Below, piece after piece: positions 28,671 through 37,939 of a stretch of 64,000 nucleotides of DNA. Every line of letters begins with the position of its first letter. Positions within the stretch are counted from its first letter, which is position 1. A program made the translations under genes and the position numbers. Source of the stretch: Brevibacterium sp. 'Marine' (GTDB lineage Bacteria; Actinomycetota; Actinomycetes; Actinomycetales; Brevibacteriaceae); the NCBI RefSeq assembly GCF_012844365.1, contig NZ_CP051626.1:992001-1056000 (forward strand), given 5' to 3'. The notes under the pieces are model-generated. The model was not told the DNA's origin, did not search any database, and worked only from the letters and a program-made list of their open reading frames with translations.

Positions 28671-29495
28671 ATGACGACGACCGACCCGTACACCTACTGG
28701 GCCCCGACCGGCGGACACCCGCCGCAGTCAGATCTGCTCACCGACCGTGCTCTCGTCACCGAGGCCTATACGGTCATCCCGCGCGGAGTGCTGCGCGACA
28801 TCGTCACCTCGAATCTGCCCGAATGGACCGGGACCCGGTCGTGGGTGCTGAGCAAGCCCGTGGCCGGGGGAGCGGTGACGTTCTCGCAGACGATCCTCGA
28901 AGTCGCCCCCGGCGGCGGCTCCGAGAAGCCGGAACCGCAGCCCGAGGTCGAGGGGTTCCTCTTCGTCATGGCGGGAACACTCGAGGTCACTCATGAGGGC
29001 ACCGCGCATACGCTGACCCCGGGAGGGTTCGCGTTCCTGCCCGCCGGATCGACGTGGTCGGCGAAGTCCACCGGCACCGAGGCGGCCCGCTTCCATTGGG
29101 TGCGCAAACGCTACCAGCCCGTGGCCGGGCTGACCCCGGAGGCGAAGTTCGGCAACGAAGCCGATGTCGAGCCTTCGCCGATGCCCGGCACCGACGGACG
29201 CTGGCGCACGACCCGTCCGCTCGACCCGGACGATCTCGCCTATGACATGCACGTCAACATCGTCACGTTCGAGGCCGGAGCGGTCATCCCGTTCGCGGAG
29301 ACGCACGAGATGGAGCACGGCCTCTACGTGCTCGAGGGCAAGGCCGTCTACCGTCTCAACGGCGACTGGGTCGAGGTGCAGGAGGGTGACTTCATCTCCA
29401 TGCGCGCCTTCTGCCCGCAGGCCTGCTATGCCGGCGGTCCCGGACGCTTCCGCTACCTGCTCTACAAGGACGTCAACCGCCAAGTCGAGCTCTGA
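28671..29495 (+). CDS. allE: (S)-ureidoglycine aminohydrolase, double-cupin enzyme
   Basis: Releases ammonia from (S)-ureidoglycine to give (S)-ureidoglycolate. 274 residues with two cupin domains. The first (about 60-140) contains GFLFVMAGTLEVTHEG. The second (about 190-265) has the metal site in NIVTFEAGAVIPFAETHEMEHGLYVLEG, with E and H residues ordered as in the family, ending ACYAGGPGRFRYLLYKDVNR. The start at 28671 follows GAAGGAGAC. It works directly after allantoate amidohydrolase, a gene that is not in this window. Confidence 0.94.
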   Translation: MTTTDPYTYWAPTGGHPPQSDLLTDRALVTEAYTVIPRGVLRDIVTSNLPEWTGTRSWVLSKPVAGGAVTFSQTILEVAPGGGSEKPEPQPEVEGFLFVMAGTLEVTHEGTAHTLTPGGFAFLPAGSTWSAKSTGTEAARFHWVRKRYQPVAGLTPEAKFGNEADVEPSPMPGTDGRWRTTRPLDPDDLAYDMHVNIVTFEAGAVIPFAETHEMEHGLYVLEGKAVYRLNGDWVEVQEGDFISMRAFCPQACYAGGPGRFRYLLYKDVNRQVEL

Positions 29496-29525
29496 GGCCC
29501 TGCTGAGGGACCTAGCCTGACACAA

Positions 29526-29563
29526 GAAGCGGCCTGCCGGAAGTGATTCCGGCAGGCCGCTTC
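29526..29563. terminator. Bidirectional terminator between allE and mqo
   Basis: A 17-bp perfect stem, GAAGCGGCCTGCCGGAA with a GTGA tetraloop and its complement, lies between two convergent genes. A short TTCTCTC tract follows on the plus strand. It closes the purine island. Confidence 0.92.
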
Positions 29564-29596
29564 TCTCGTCTGCGCTGTGTCAGATGACGCTCTGCG

Positions 29597-31084
29597 TCAG
29601 ATGAGCTGCAGCGTCCGCGAGGTGTACTCGGAGACCTCCTTGAGCAGCGTCTCGTCGTCGACGAGGTCGCGGCCCAGCGAAGGGATCATGTTCTTGAAGC
29701 TCTTCTCCCAGCCCGCGTACTCACGCGGGAAGCAGGTCTTGAGCAGTTCGATCATGATCGGGACCGCCGTCGAGGCACCCGGCGAGGCGCCGAGGAGAGC
29801 GGCGATCGAACCGTCGGCCGATGAGATGAGCTCGGTGCCGAACTGGAGCACACCGCCCTTCTTCGGATCCTTCTTCATCACCTGCACGCGCTGACCGGCC
29901 TGGATGAACTCCCAGTCGGATGGGTCGATGTTCGGGATGAACTGATTCATCGCCTCGAAGCGCGCCTTCTTCGTCGCAGCCAGCTCGCCGAGGAGGTAGG
30001 TGACGAGATCCGTGTTGTCCTTGGCGACGTTGAGCATCGTAGCGAGGTTGTTCCCGCGCACGGAGAACGGCAGGTCGGTGAAACGGCCCTTCTTGAGGAA
30101 CTTCGGCGAGAAGCCGGCGTAGGGGCCGAACATCAGGTAGTCCTTGCCGTCGACGACGCGGGTGTCGAGGTGCGGCACGGACATCGGGGGAGCGCCCTGC
30201 GCCGCCTGGCCGTAGACCTTCGCCTGGTGGCGGGCGACGAGATCCTCATTGCCGGTGCGCAGGAAGATTCCCGAGACCGGGAAGCCGCCGTAGCCGCGTC
30301 CCTCGGGGATGCCGGACTTCTGCAGCAGCGGCAGCGCGCCGCCGCCGGCACCGACGAAGACGAACTTCGCGCCCACCTGGTGGGTCTCGTGCGAGAGCAG
30401 GTCCTTGACGGTGAGAGTCCATCCGTCGGAGGAGCGCTGCAGATCGGTGACCTGGTGGCTGGTGCGCACGGTCGCGCCCTTGTCGGCGATGTAGCTGAGC
30501 AGCTGAGTCGACAGAGAGCCGAAGTCGACGTCAGTGCCCTTCTTGATCCGCGAGATGCCGTTGACCTGTCCCGGTCCGCGGCCCTCGAACATCAGCGGCA
30601 GCCAGTCGGCCTGAGTCGCCGGGTCGTCGGTGTACTCCATGTCCGCGAACAGCGGGTTGCGCACCATCGTCTCGTAGCGGTTCTTGATGTAGTCACGGCC
30701 CTTGTCGCCGCGGCCGTAGCTGACGTGGGCGATGGGGTTGATGAACGACTTCGGGTCGGTGATGACACCGGTGTCGACGAGGTGCGACCAGTACTGGCGC
30801 GAGTGGTGGAACTGCTGGTTGATGTTCGAGGCCTTCTCCAGGTCGATCTGACCATTGGAGTCCTCGGGAGTGTAGTTGAGTTCGCAGAGTGCGGCGTGGC
30901 CGGTGCCGGCATTGTTCCAGGGATCCGAGCTCTCGGTGGCCACATAGTCGAGCTTCTCGTAGACACGGATGTCCCAGTCGGGCTGAAGTTCGGTCAGCAT
31001 GGCGCCCAGAGTGGCGCTCATGATGCCGCCGCCGATCAAGACGACGTCGACTTTTTCCTGCGGTGAGGGCATTTGGACTCTCAT
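29597..31084 (-). CDS. mqo: Malate:quinone oxidoreductase
   Basis: Membrane-associated FAD enzyme oxidising malate to oxaloacetate and reducing the quinone pool. 495 residues from 31084; a second ATG at 31072 (MPSPQEKVDVV) is an alternative start, and the GAGGA upstream fits neither perfectly. FAD motif VVLIGGGIMSATLGAML, then WNNAGTGHAALCELNYTP, FVFVGAGGGALPLLQKSGI and the C-terminal DLVDDETLLKEVSEYTSRTL are typical of Mqo. It is convergent with allE and divergent from the aminotransferase at 31287; the 200-base region between the latter two shows no gene. Confidence 0.97.
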   Translation of the reverse strand: MRVQMPSPQEKVDVVLIGGGIMSATLGAMLTELQPDWDIRVYEKLDYVATESSDPWNNAGTGHAALCELNYTPEDSNGQIDLEKASNINQQFHHSRQYWSHLVDTGVITDPKSFINPIAHVSYGRGDKGRDYIKNRYETMVRNPLFADMEYTDDPATQADWLPLMFEGRGPGQVNGISRIKKGTDVDFGSLSTQLLSYIADKGATVRTSHQVTDLQRSSDGWTLTVKDLLSHETHQVGAKFVFVGAGGGALPLLQKSGIPEGRGYGGFPVSGIFLRTGNEDLVARHQAKVYGQAAQGAPPMSVPHLDTRVVDGKDYLMFGPYAGFSPKFLKKGRFTDLPFSVRGNNLATMLNVAKDNTDLVTYLLGELAATKKARFEAMNQFIPNIDPSDWEFIQAGQRVQVMKKDPKKGGVLQFGTELISSADGSIAALLGASPGASTAVPIMIELLKTCFPREYAGWEKSFKNMIPSLGRDLVDDETLLKEVSEYTSRTLQLI

Positions 31085-31286
31085 TCCTCGTCTCTGACTA
31101 CGTGTATTCGTCTCTCAGGGTACTCTCCGGCATCAGCACTCCTGTAACCCGGGCAGTGGCAACTGCGCGTGGCGAGAGCATTCTCACAGCGGATGAGTGT
31201 CCGCCCCAGCCGTCCGAATCCGACCATTCGGACGCTTTGGCAAGACAGTCTGTGTTGCTCGCCACAAGGTGTGCAAATATGGGCAC

Positions 31287-32348
31287 ATGTCCAAACGCTT
31301 CCTGCTCCGTGACGCGCTCGCCGAATTCCCTCCCTATGTTCCCGGCAAGCCTCCCGTCGCATCCCCGGGCCTGACCCCGTTCAAACTGTCCTCGAACGAA
31401 AATCACCTGCCGCCGCTGCCGGGCATCGTCGAATCGGTGGCGACCGCCTCGGCGACTCCGGGGAACTACCCCGATCCCACCGCGGCCGCGCTCGTGGCCG
31501 ACATCGCCTCCCACCTCGATGTCGAACCCGCCGAGGTGGTCCCCGGCGCCGGTGCCTCCGAGGTCCTCACGGCGCTGACGAACATCACCCTCGAGGCGGG
31601 CACCTCCGTGGTCTATCCGTGGCCGTCGTTCGAGATGTACCCGATCCTCGCCTCGGCGCGAGGTGCCCAGAAGCGCCCCGTCGATCTCCTGGCAGACGGT
31701 CGCCACGACTTCACCGGCCTGGCTGCGGCGATCGACGACACCACCCGCCTCGTGCTGCTGTGCTCGCCGAACAATCCGACCGGTCCGACGATCACGGACG
31801 CCGAACTCGACGGATTCCTCGCCGAGGTGCCCGAGTCCGTCATCGTCGTCCTCGACGAGGCGTACCTCGAATTCGCCACCGAGGCGGTTGACGGTCTGGC
31901 CGCGCGGAAGCGGCACCCGAATCTCGTGCTCGCCCGCACTTTCTCGAAGGCGCACGGCCTGGCGGGTCTGCGTGTGGGCTACGGCATCGCCGACGTCGAG
32001 ATCGCCTCGGCGATGCGACAGGTCATCGCTCCGTTCTCCGTCACCGCCGGCGCCCAGGCCGCGGCCCGGGAATCGCTGTCCCGGGTCGACGAGGTGGCCG
32101 TGCGTGCCAAGGAGATCGCCGCGGTGCGCGACCGGTTCGCGCACGATCTGCGGGAGCTGGGTCTGTCCGTGCCCGATGCCCAGGGCAACTATGTGTGGAT
32201 CGCGCTCGACCCCGAGGCGGCCGTCGCCTTCGAAGGCGCGTGTGCCAAGCAGGCCGTGGCCGTGCGTCGCCTGCAGGGCGGCGTGCGTGTGAGCATCGGC
32301 CCCGACGAGGCGCTCGAGCGCGTGCTCAAGGTCGCTGCGTCGCTGTGA
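31287..32348 (+). CDS. Class I/II aminotransferase, HisC/aromatic aminotransferase type
   Basis: 353-residue PLP enzyme of the histidinol-phosphate/phenylalanine aminotransferase group. The start at 31287 (MSKRFLLRDALAEFPPYVPG) gives the family N-terminus. Motifs: LSSNENHLPPLPGI, GAGASEVL, SPNNPTGPTI, VVLDEAYLEFA and the PLP lysine in ARTFSKAHGLAGLRVGY, with the terminal GGVRVSIG arginine. The gene is isolated from other his genes, and in actinobacteria such stand-alone copies often act on aromatic 2-oxo acids, so I leave the symbol blank. The glcD-like gene starts within a few bases of its stop. Confidence 0.88.
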   Translation: MSKRFLLRDALAEFPPYVPGKPPVASPGLTPFKLSSNENHLPPLPGIVESVATASATPGNYPDPTAAALVADIASHLDVEPAEVVPGAGASEVLTALTNITLEAGTSVVYPWPSFEMYPILASARGAQKRPVDLLADGRHDFTGLAAAIDDTTRLVLLCSPNNPTGPTITDAELDGFLAEVPESVIVVLDEAYLEFATEAVDGLAARKRHPNLVLARTFSKAHGLAGLRVGYGIADVEIASAMRQVIAPFSVTAGAQAAARESLSRVDEVAVRAKEIAAVRDRFAHDLRELGLSVPDAQGNYVWIALDPEAAVAFEGACAKQAVAVRRLQGGVRVSIGPDEALERVLKVAASL

Positions 32349-32350
32349 CG

Positions 32351-33757
32351 ATGAGTGCGGAGACGACGGTGGGCACTGACCTGGACGGACTTGCGGCCGA
32401 ACTGAGCGAAGGCGCCCTGGTCACCGATCGGGATGTCATCGACTCCTATTCGGCGGACAAGGCCCTGTTCTGTCCGGTGGGGACCGCCTCGGCGCTCGTT
32501 CGTGCTGCCGACGTCGATGATGTGGTCGCGGTGATGCGGTTTGCCACCGCGCATCGGATCCCGGTGGTCACTCAGGGTTCCAGGACGGGTTTGTCGGGGG
32601 CGGCGAACGCCACCGATGGGGCGATCCTGCTCAACGTCGCGAAGCTGAACGCGATCGTCGACATCGACGAGGTGAACCAGACGTGCCGTGTCCAGCCCGG
32701 TGTCATCAACCAAGATCTCAAATCGGCTCTGGCCGAGCACGGTCTGTCGTATCCGCCGGATCCGGGGTCGGTGGCGATCTCCACGATCGGCGGGAACGTC
32801 GCGACGAACGCCGGCGGCATGTGCTGTGTGAAGTACGGGGTGACGCGAGACTATGTGCGGGGACTGACCGTGGTCCTCGCCGATGGGACAGTGACCCGGT
32901 TGGGTCGGCAGACGGCGAAGGGTGTGGCCGGTCTCGATCTGGCGGGTCTGTTCGTCGGGTCCGAGGGGACTCTGGGAGTCATCGTCGAGATCACCCTCGG
33001 GCTCAGACCTCTGTTGGCTCCGCCGGTGACGGGAGTCGGGATCTTCCCGGATCTGGAGTCGGCCGGGCATACGGTGTCTGCGTACATGGCGTCCGGGGCG
33101 GCCCCGTCGATGCTCGAGCTCATGGACGGAGGCACCGTGGGCATGATCAATGCCTATGGTGATTTCGGGCTGCCCGACGGGGCCGGTGCGCTGTTGTTGG
33201 TGCAGTCGGATGCTCCGGGGCAGGCTGGTGTGACCGAGCTGGAATCGTTCGAGGCGATCGCCAGGGCGCAGGGTGCCGATGAGGTGTTCTTCTCCGATGA
33301 TCCGGCGGATTCGGAGATGCTGGTGGCGGCCCGGCGTGCGGTGTCTCCGGCGATGGAGAAGTACGTGTCGGGGCTTGGTGGGGGAGAGCTCATCGATGAT
33401 GTGTGCGTTCCTCGGTCCCGCCTCGGCGAGTTCTTCGCCAGGTTGGACGAGATCGCGGCCGCGCACTCGGTGGAGGTGTCCACGGCCGGTCATGCCGGGG
33501 ATGGGAACATGCATCCGAGTGTGCTCTTCGATGCTCACGATCCGGCGAGCGTGGCCGAAGCGAAGGAGACGTTCGCGGAGATCATGCAGCTGGGTCTCGA
33601 TCTGGGTGGGACGATCACGGGCGAGCACGGGGTCGGGTATCTGAAGAAGGACTGGCTGGTGCGCGAACTCGATGCCGGCGCTCAGATGCTGCAGTCGTCG
33701 ATCAAGTCCACGGTCGATCCTTTGGGGATCCTCAACCCGGGTAAGATGCTCGGCTGA
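32351..33757 (+). CDS. FAD-binding oxidoreductase, GlcD/D-lactate or D-2-hydroxyacid dehydrogenase type
   Basis: 468 residues. The start could also be a GTG at 32345 that overlaps the previous TGA (GTGA). PCMH-type FAD domain: PVVTQGSRTGLSGAANA, PGVINQDLKSAL, PPDPGSVAISTIGGNVATNAGG, LFVGSEGTLGVI. The C-terminal FAD-oxidase domain contains STAGHAGDGNMHPSVL with metal/active-site His residues and GEHGVGYLKK. Members oxidise glycolate, D-lactate or other 2-hydroxyacids, so conversion of glycolate to glyoxylate would fit the neighbouring pathway but is inference. No GlcE/GlcF partners are adjacent. Codon choice uses more G- and T-ending codons than the flanking genes. Confidence 0.88.
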   Translation: MSAETTVGTDLDGLAAELSEGALVTDRDVIDSYSADKALFCPVGTASALVRAADVDDVVAVMRFATAHRIPVVTQGSRTGLSGAANATDGAILLNVAKLNAIVDIDEVNQTCRVQPGVINQDLKSALAEHGLSYPPDPGSVAISTIGGNVATNAGGMCCVKYGVTRDYVRGLTVVLADGTVTRLGRQTAKGVAGLDLAGLFVGSEGTLGVIVEITLGLRPLLAPPVTGVGIFPDLESAGHTVSAYMASGAAPSMLELMDGGTVGMINAYGDFGLPDGAGALLLVQSDAPGQAGVTELESFEAIARAQGADEVFFSDDPADSEMLVAARRAVSPAMEKYVSGLGGGELIDDVCVPRSRLGEFFARLDEIAAAHSVEVSTAGHAGDGNMHPSVLFDAHDPASVAEAKETFAEIMQLGLDLGGTITGEHGVGYLKKDWLVRELDAGAQMLQSSIKSTVDPLGILNPGKMLG

Positions 33758-33776
33758 GCTCCTCGGGTGATCGAAC

Positions 33777-34382
33777 TCAGCCCGGTCGGCGCATATCGAA
33801 GCGCTGATCCGAGCTGATCCCGAAGTATGCGGTCGGTCCGCCGCCGCGCAGCACCGGCTCGGCGGCGGCTGTGTCGACGATCCCGTCGGTGAGCAGGGAT
33901 TCGTCGAGATGGACCCCCACCACTTCACCCACGGTGAACCACGAGCCGGAGCTCTCCCCGTCCGCGGTGCGCAGGTCGATGATCTGAGTGACTCGGCATT
34001 CGAAGGTCGCCGGTGAGGCTGCCACACGTGGCGCAGAGATCTCCACGGACTCGGCCGCCTCGACGTCTGCGGCGGAGAACTCGTCGACCTCCGCGGTGGT
34101 CGACGAGGCGTTCATCGCCTCGGCGAGGGTCCGAGTGACGAGGTTCCAGGTGAACTCCCCGGTCTCTCGGCAGTTGGCAACGGTGTCCTTCCACGCGTTG
34201 CTGGAGAAGCCCACGAGCGGTGGAGAGTAGTTCAGCGCATTGAAGAACGAATAGGGCGCGAGATTGCGGCGGCCCTCGGCATCGACTGTGCCGATCCAGC
34301 CGATGGGTCGCGGTGCGACGATGGCGTTGAAGGGGTCGTGCGGCAGGCGGTGGCCCTCGGACGGGCGATAGAAGTGGGTCAC
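33777..34382 (-). CDS. Flavin reductase-like, FMN-binding protein
   Basis: 201 residues from a GTG at 34382 (MTHFYRPSEGHRLPHDPFN). Flavin reductase-like split-barrel signature: NAIVAPRPIGWIGTVDAEG, NLAPYSFFNALNYSPPLVGFS and later ECRVTQIIDL, VGEVVGVHLDESLL. Proteins of this branch bind FMN and are flavin reductases or flavoproteins of unknown substrate. The frame stays open upstream through the antisense strand of the next gene, but no start there is supported. It is convergent with the glcD-like gene and divergent from the 2OG oxygenase. Confidence 0.9.
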   Translation of the reverse strand: MTHFYRPSEGHRLPHDPFNAIVAPRPIGWIGTVDAEGRRNLAPYSFFNALNYSPPLVGFSSNAWKDTVANCRETGEFTWNLVTRTLAEAMNASSTTAEVDEFSAADVEAAESVEISAPRVAASPATFECRVTQIIDLRTADGESSGSWFTVGEVVGVHLDESLLTDGIVDTAAAEPVLRGGGPTAYFGISSDQRFDMRRPG

Positions 34383-34487
34383 CCGACCATTCAAGCAGTA
34401 GTTCCGGGAGAGCGCACTGTGACTGAGTGTTGCGCACGATGACGGAATGCCGCTGCGACGACGGCGGACGTGCCTATCGTCTGTGAC

Positions 34488-35495
34488 ATGACCCTCACCC
34501 AGCTCCCCGTCCTCGACCTCAGCCTGGCCGGTGACCCCGCGACCGCCGAGCAGTTCCGCGAGGATCTGCGTCGCATCACTCACGAGATCGGCTTCTTCTA
34601 CCTCACCGGCCACGGCATCCCCGACGCCGAATTCAGCCGCATCATCGATGTCGCCGGCCGCTTCTTCGCTCTGCCCGAGGACGAGAAGCTCGCGATCGAG
34701 AACACGAACTCTCCCCACTTCCGGGGCTACACCCGCACCGGCGGTGAACGCACCCAGGGACGCGTCGACTGGCGGGAGCAGATCGACATCGGCCCCGAAC
34801 GCGCACCCGTGGCCGAACCCGTCCACGACTTCGACCACCTCACCGGACCCAACCAGTACCCGGAATCGCTGCCCGAGCTGCGGGAGGCCACCGAATCCTG
34901 GCATGCCCGTCTGAGCGAAGTCGGAGCTCGCCTCCTCGAACAGTGGGCGCTCAGCCTCGGCCAGCCCGGCGACCACTTCGCGTCCGCGTTCGCCGAGGAT
35001 GCCGAATCCTTCATCAAGATCGTCCGCTATCCCGAAGCCGAATCCGAGTCCGTCACCCAGGGCGTGGGCGAGCACCGCGACGGCGGCACCCTCACCCTGC
35101 TCTACCCGCAGCCGAGCACCACCGGTCTGCAGGTGCTCACCGACGACGGCTGGATCGATGCGGATCCGATCGAGAACACCTTCGTCGTCAACATCGGCAA
35201 ACTCCTCGAAGTCGCCACGAACGGCTACCTCAAGGCCACCGTCCACCGGGTCCTGCCGACCGGGCCCGGTCAGGACCGCATCTACATCCCGTTCTTCTTC
35301 AACCCGGCACTGAGCGCCCGCCTGCCCGAAGTGGAGCTGCCGGCCGAACTCGCCGGCGAGGCTCGCGGTGTCACTCAAGACGAACGCGATGCCCTGCACG
35401 CCGTGTACGGAGAGAACGCGTTCGCCTCCCGGTTGCGTTCCCACCCGAACGTCGCCGAGAAGTACTACCCGGAGTTCGTGAACGCTCAGGTCTGA
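34488..35495 (+). CDS. 2-oxoglutarate/Fe(II)-dependent oxygenase, isopenicillin-N-synthase-like family
   Basis: 335 residues. The DIOX_N domain (ITHEIGFFYLTGHGIPDAEF) is followed by the 2OG-FeII core with the iron triad in GEHRDGGTLTLLYP (H, D) and KATVHRVLP (H), and an Arg in the segment RIYIPFFFNP that would bind 2-oxoglutarate. ATG at 34488; the GTG at 34470 is less likely. The family includes plant-type dioxygenases and bacterial enzymes with diverse small-molecule substrates, including purine-related compounds in some fungi. The substrate here is unknown. Confidence 0.9.
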   Translation: MTLTQLPVLDLSLAGDPATAEQFREDLRRITHEIGFFYLTGHGIPDAEFSRIIDVAGRFFALPEDEKLAIENTNSPHFRGYTRTGGERTQGRVDWREQIDIGPERAPVAEPVHDFDHLTGPNQYPESLPELREATESWHARLSEVGARLLEQWALSLGQPGDHFASAFAEDAESFIKIVRYPEAESESVTQGVGEHRDGGTLTLLYPQPSTTGLQVLTDDGWIDADPIENTFVVNIGKLLEVATNGYLKATVHRVLPTGPGQDRIYIPFFFNPALSARLPEVELPAELAGEARGVTQDERDALHAVYGENAFASRLRSHPNVAEKYYPEFVNAQV

Positions 35496-35519
35496 GAGGT
35501 CGGGGGCGGGACCGATCGT

Positions 35520-36452
35520 TCAGCGGCGATTCCGGTCAGACAGCTCCGCGATGTCCTCGGGCCGGACGCGGCAGCAGCCGCCGGTGATCCGCGCGCCGAG
35601 GCGGGTCCAGGTCTCCACCGGCCACGACCCGACTCCGGCTTCCGCACCGTGGCTGCGCCATGCCATAGCGTCTGCGTCGTATGTCTCGCCCGAGTTCGGG
35701 TATGCGATGAGCGGCAGGTCGGTGTGCTGCGAGAGCGCCTCGAGTGCGGGTGTGACGAGGGACGGACGCACACAGTTGACCCCGACCGCCTTCACGCTCG
35801 CTGAGGCGGTCACCGCCTCGGCGAGGTCCGCCAGACTGCTGCCGTCGGGCAGGGTCGGGATCTTCGCGTCTGCGGTCGTGTGCGTGCCGGTCTGTAGGGT
35901 CACGGTCACCCACGCGGGAAGACCGGTCTCCTCGACCAGGTCGATGATCGCTGCGATCTCGTCGAGGCGCGGTTGGGTTTCGACGGCGAGCAGGTCCGCT
36001 CCCGCCTCGGCGAGGGCATCGATGCGCGGACGATGGAAGGCGGTGTACTCCTCAAAGCTCAGATGGTAGTCCCCGGAGTACTCGGCGCCGTCGCCGAGTG
36101 CTGCACCATACGGGCCGACGGAACCGGCGACGAGGACATGTGAATCCGGTGCCGCACTGCGCGCGATCCGGACGCTCTCACCGATGATCCGGCTGCCCTC
36201 CTCGGCGCTGATTCCCGCCTCGGCGAATCCGAGCGGGGTCGCCTGGTAACTCGCGGTCGTCAGTATTCGGGCCCCGGCGTCGGCGAAGGCGGTGTGGACA
36301 GCGAGCAGAATGTCGGGCTCACGGCGGATGAGCTCGGCCGACCACAGCGCATGGTCGAGGTCGATGCCGCGATCCTCGGCGGCACTGCCCAGCCCGCCGT
36401 CGATGACGATGGGGGCGGCCTCTGCGCAGGTGAGCATCTGGGTGAACGTCAT
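35520..36452 (-). CDS. mmuM: Homocysteine S-methyltransferase
   Basis: Transfers a methyl group from S-methylmethionine (or SAM) to homocysteine to give methionine. 310 residues. Zinc-binding cysteines are seen in VGVNCVRP and the ITGGCCRVRPEDI motif; the N-terminal VIDGGLGSAAEDRG is the usual family entry. The start at 36452 lacks a clear ribosome site, and an in-frame ATG lies at 36437. Only 21 bases separate it from the divergent tgt gene, so both starts must share a very compact promoter region. No S-methylmethionine permease is nearby. Confidence 0.92.
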   Translation of the reverse strand: MTFTQMLTCAEAAPIVIDGGLGSAAEDRGIDLDHALWSAELIRREPDILLAVHTAFADAGARILTTASYQATPLGFAEAGISAEEGSRIIGESVRIARSAAPDSHVLVAGSVGPYGAALGDGAEYSGDYHLSFEEYTAFHRPRIDALAEAGADLLAVETQPRLDEIAAIIDLVEETGLPAWVTVTLQTGTHTTADAKIPTLPDGSSLADLAEAVTASASVKAVGVNCVRPSLVTPALEALSQHTDLPLIAYPNSGETYDADAMAWRSHGAEAGVGSWPVETWTRLGARITGGCCRVRPEDIAELSDRNRR

Positions 36453-36464
36453 GGACTTAGTTAA

Positions 36465-37730
<1,266 letters not shown>

Positions 37731-37779
37731 GCGCGGACCCGGTGGTGGCGGCGATCGTCCGCCGGTCCGTTCCGGTCGG

Positions 37780-37839
37780 TCATCGACTTCTGATCAGCAC
37801 ATCGAGTTTTATCTCGATGACCTGATCAGAAGTCGATGA
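37780..37839. repeat. Nested palindrome between tgt and the queuosine-precursor transporter
   Basis: The outer arms TCATCGACTTCTGATCAG (37780-37797) and its exact complement (37822-37839) make an 18-bp stem. The enclosed 24 bases hold a second 7-bp stem, CATCGAG-N6-CTCGATG (37800-37819). A further AAACTCGATGA at 37853-37863 repeats the inner arm. The genes are convergent, so it may be a bidirectional terminator. The AT-richer, two-tier structure differs from every other terminator in the window. Confidence 0.85.
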
Positions 37840-37939
37840 CGGCCGAGGACGAAACTCGATGACACTTGCCGCAGACCACCGTTCGTACCTGGCCGACCAC
37901 GCTGCGTCCGGTGCCAGCCGCGCTGGGCGTCCGGTTCGC

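Noticed and set aside
34383..35444. Frame extending the flavin reductase-like protein across the opposite strand of the 2OG oxygenase gene
   Set aside because: The extension is antisense to a conserved oxygenase, and the flavin reductase domain starts normally at the GTG at 34382.
37731..37939. preQ1 riboswitch between tgt and the transporter
   Set aside because: Both genes end here (convergent), so the region is 3' to both and not a leader. It holds the nested palindrome instead.
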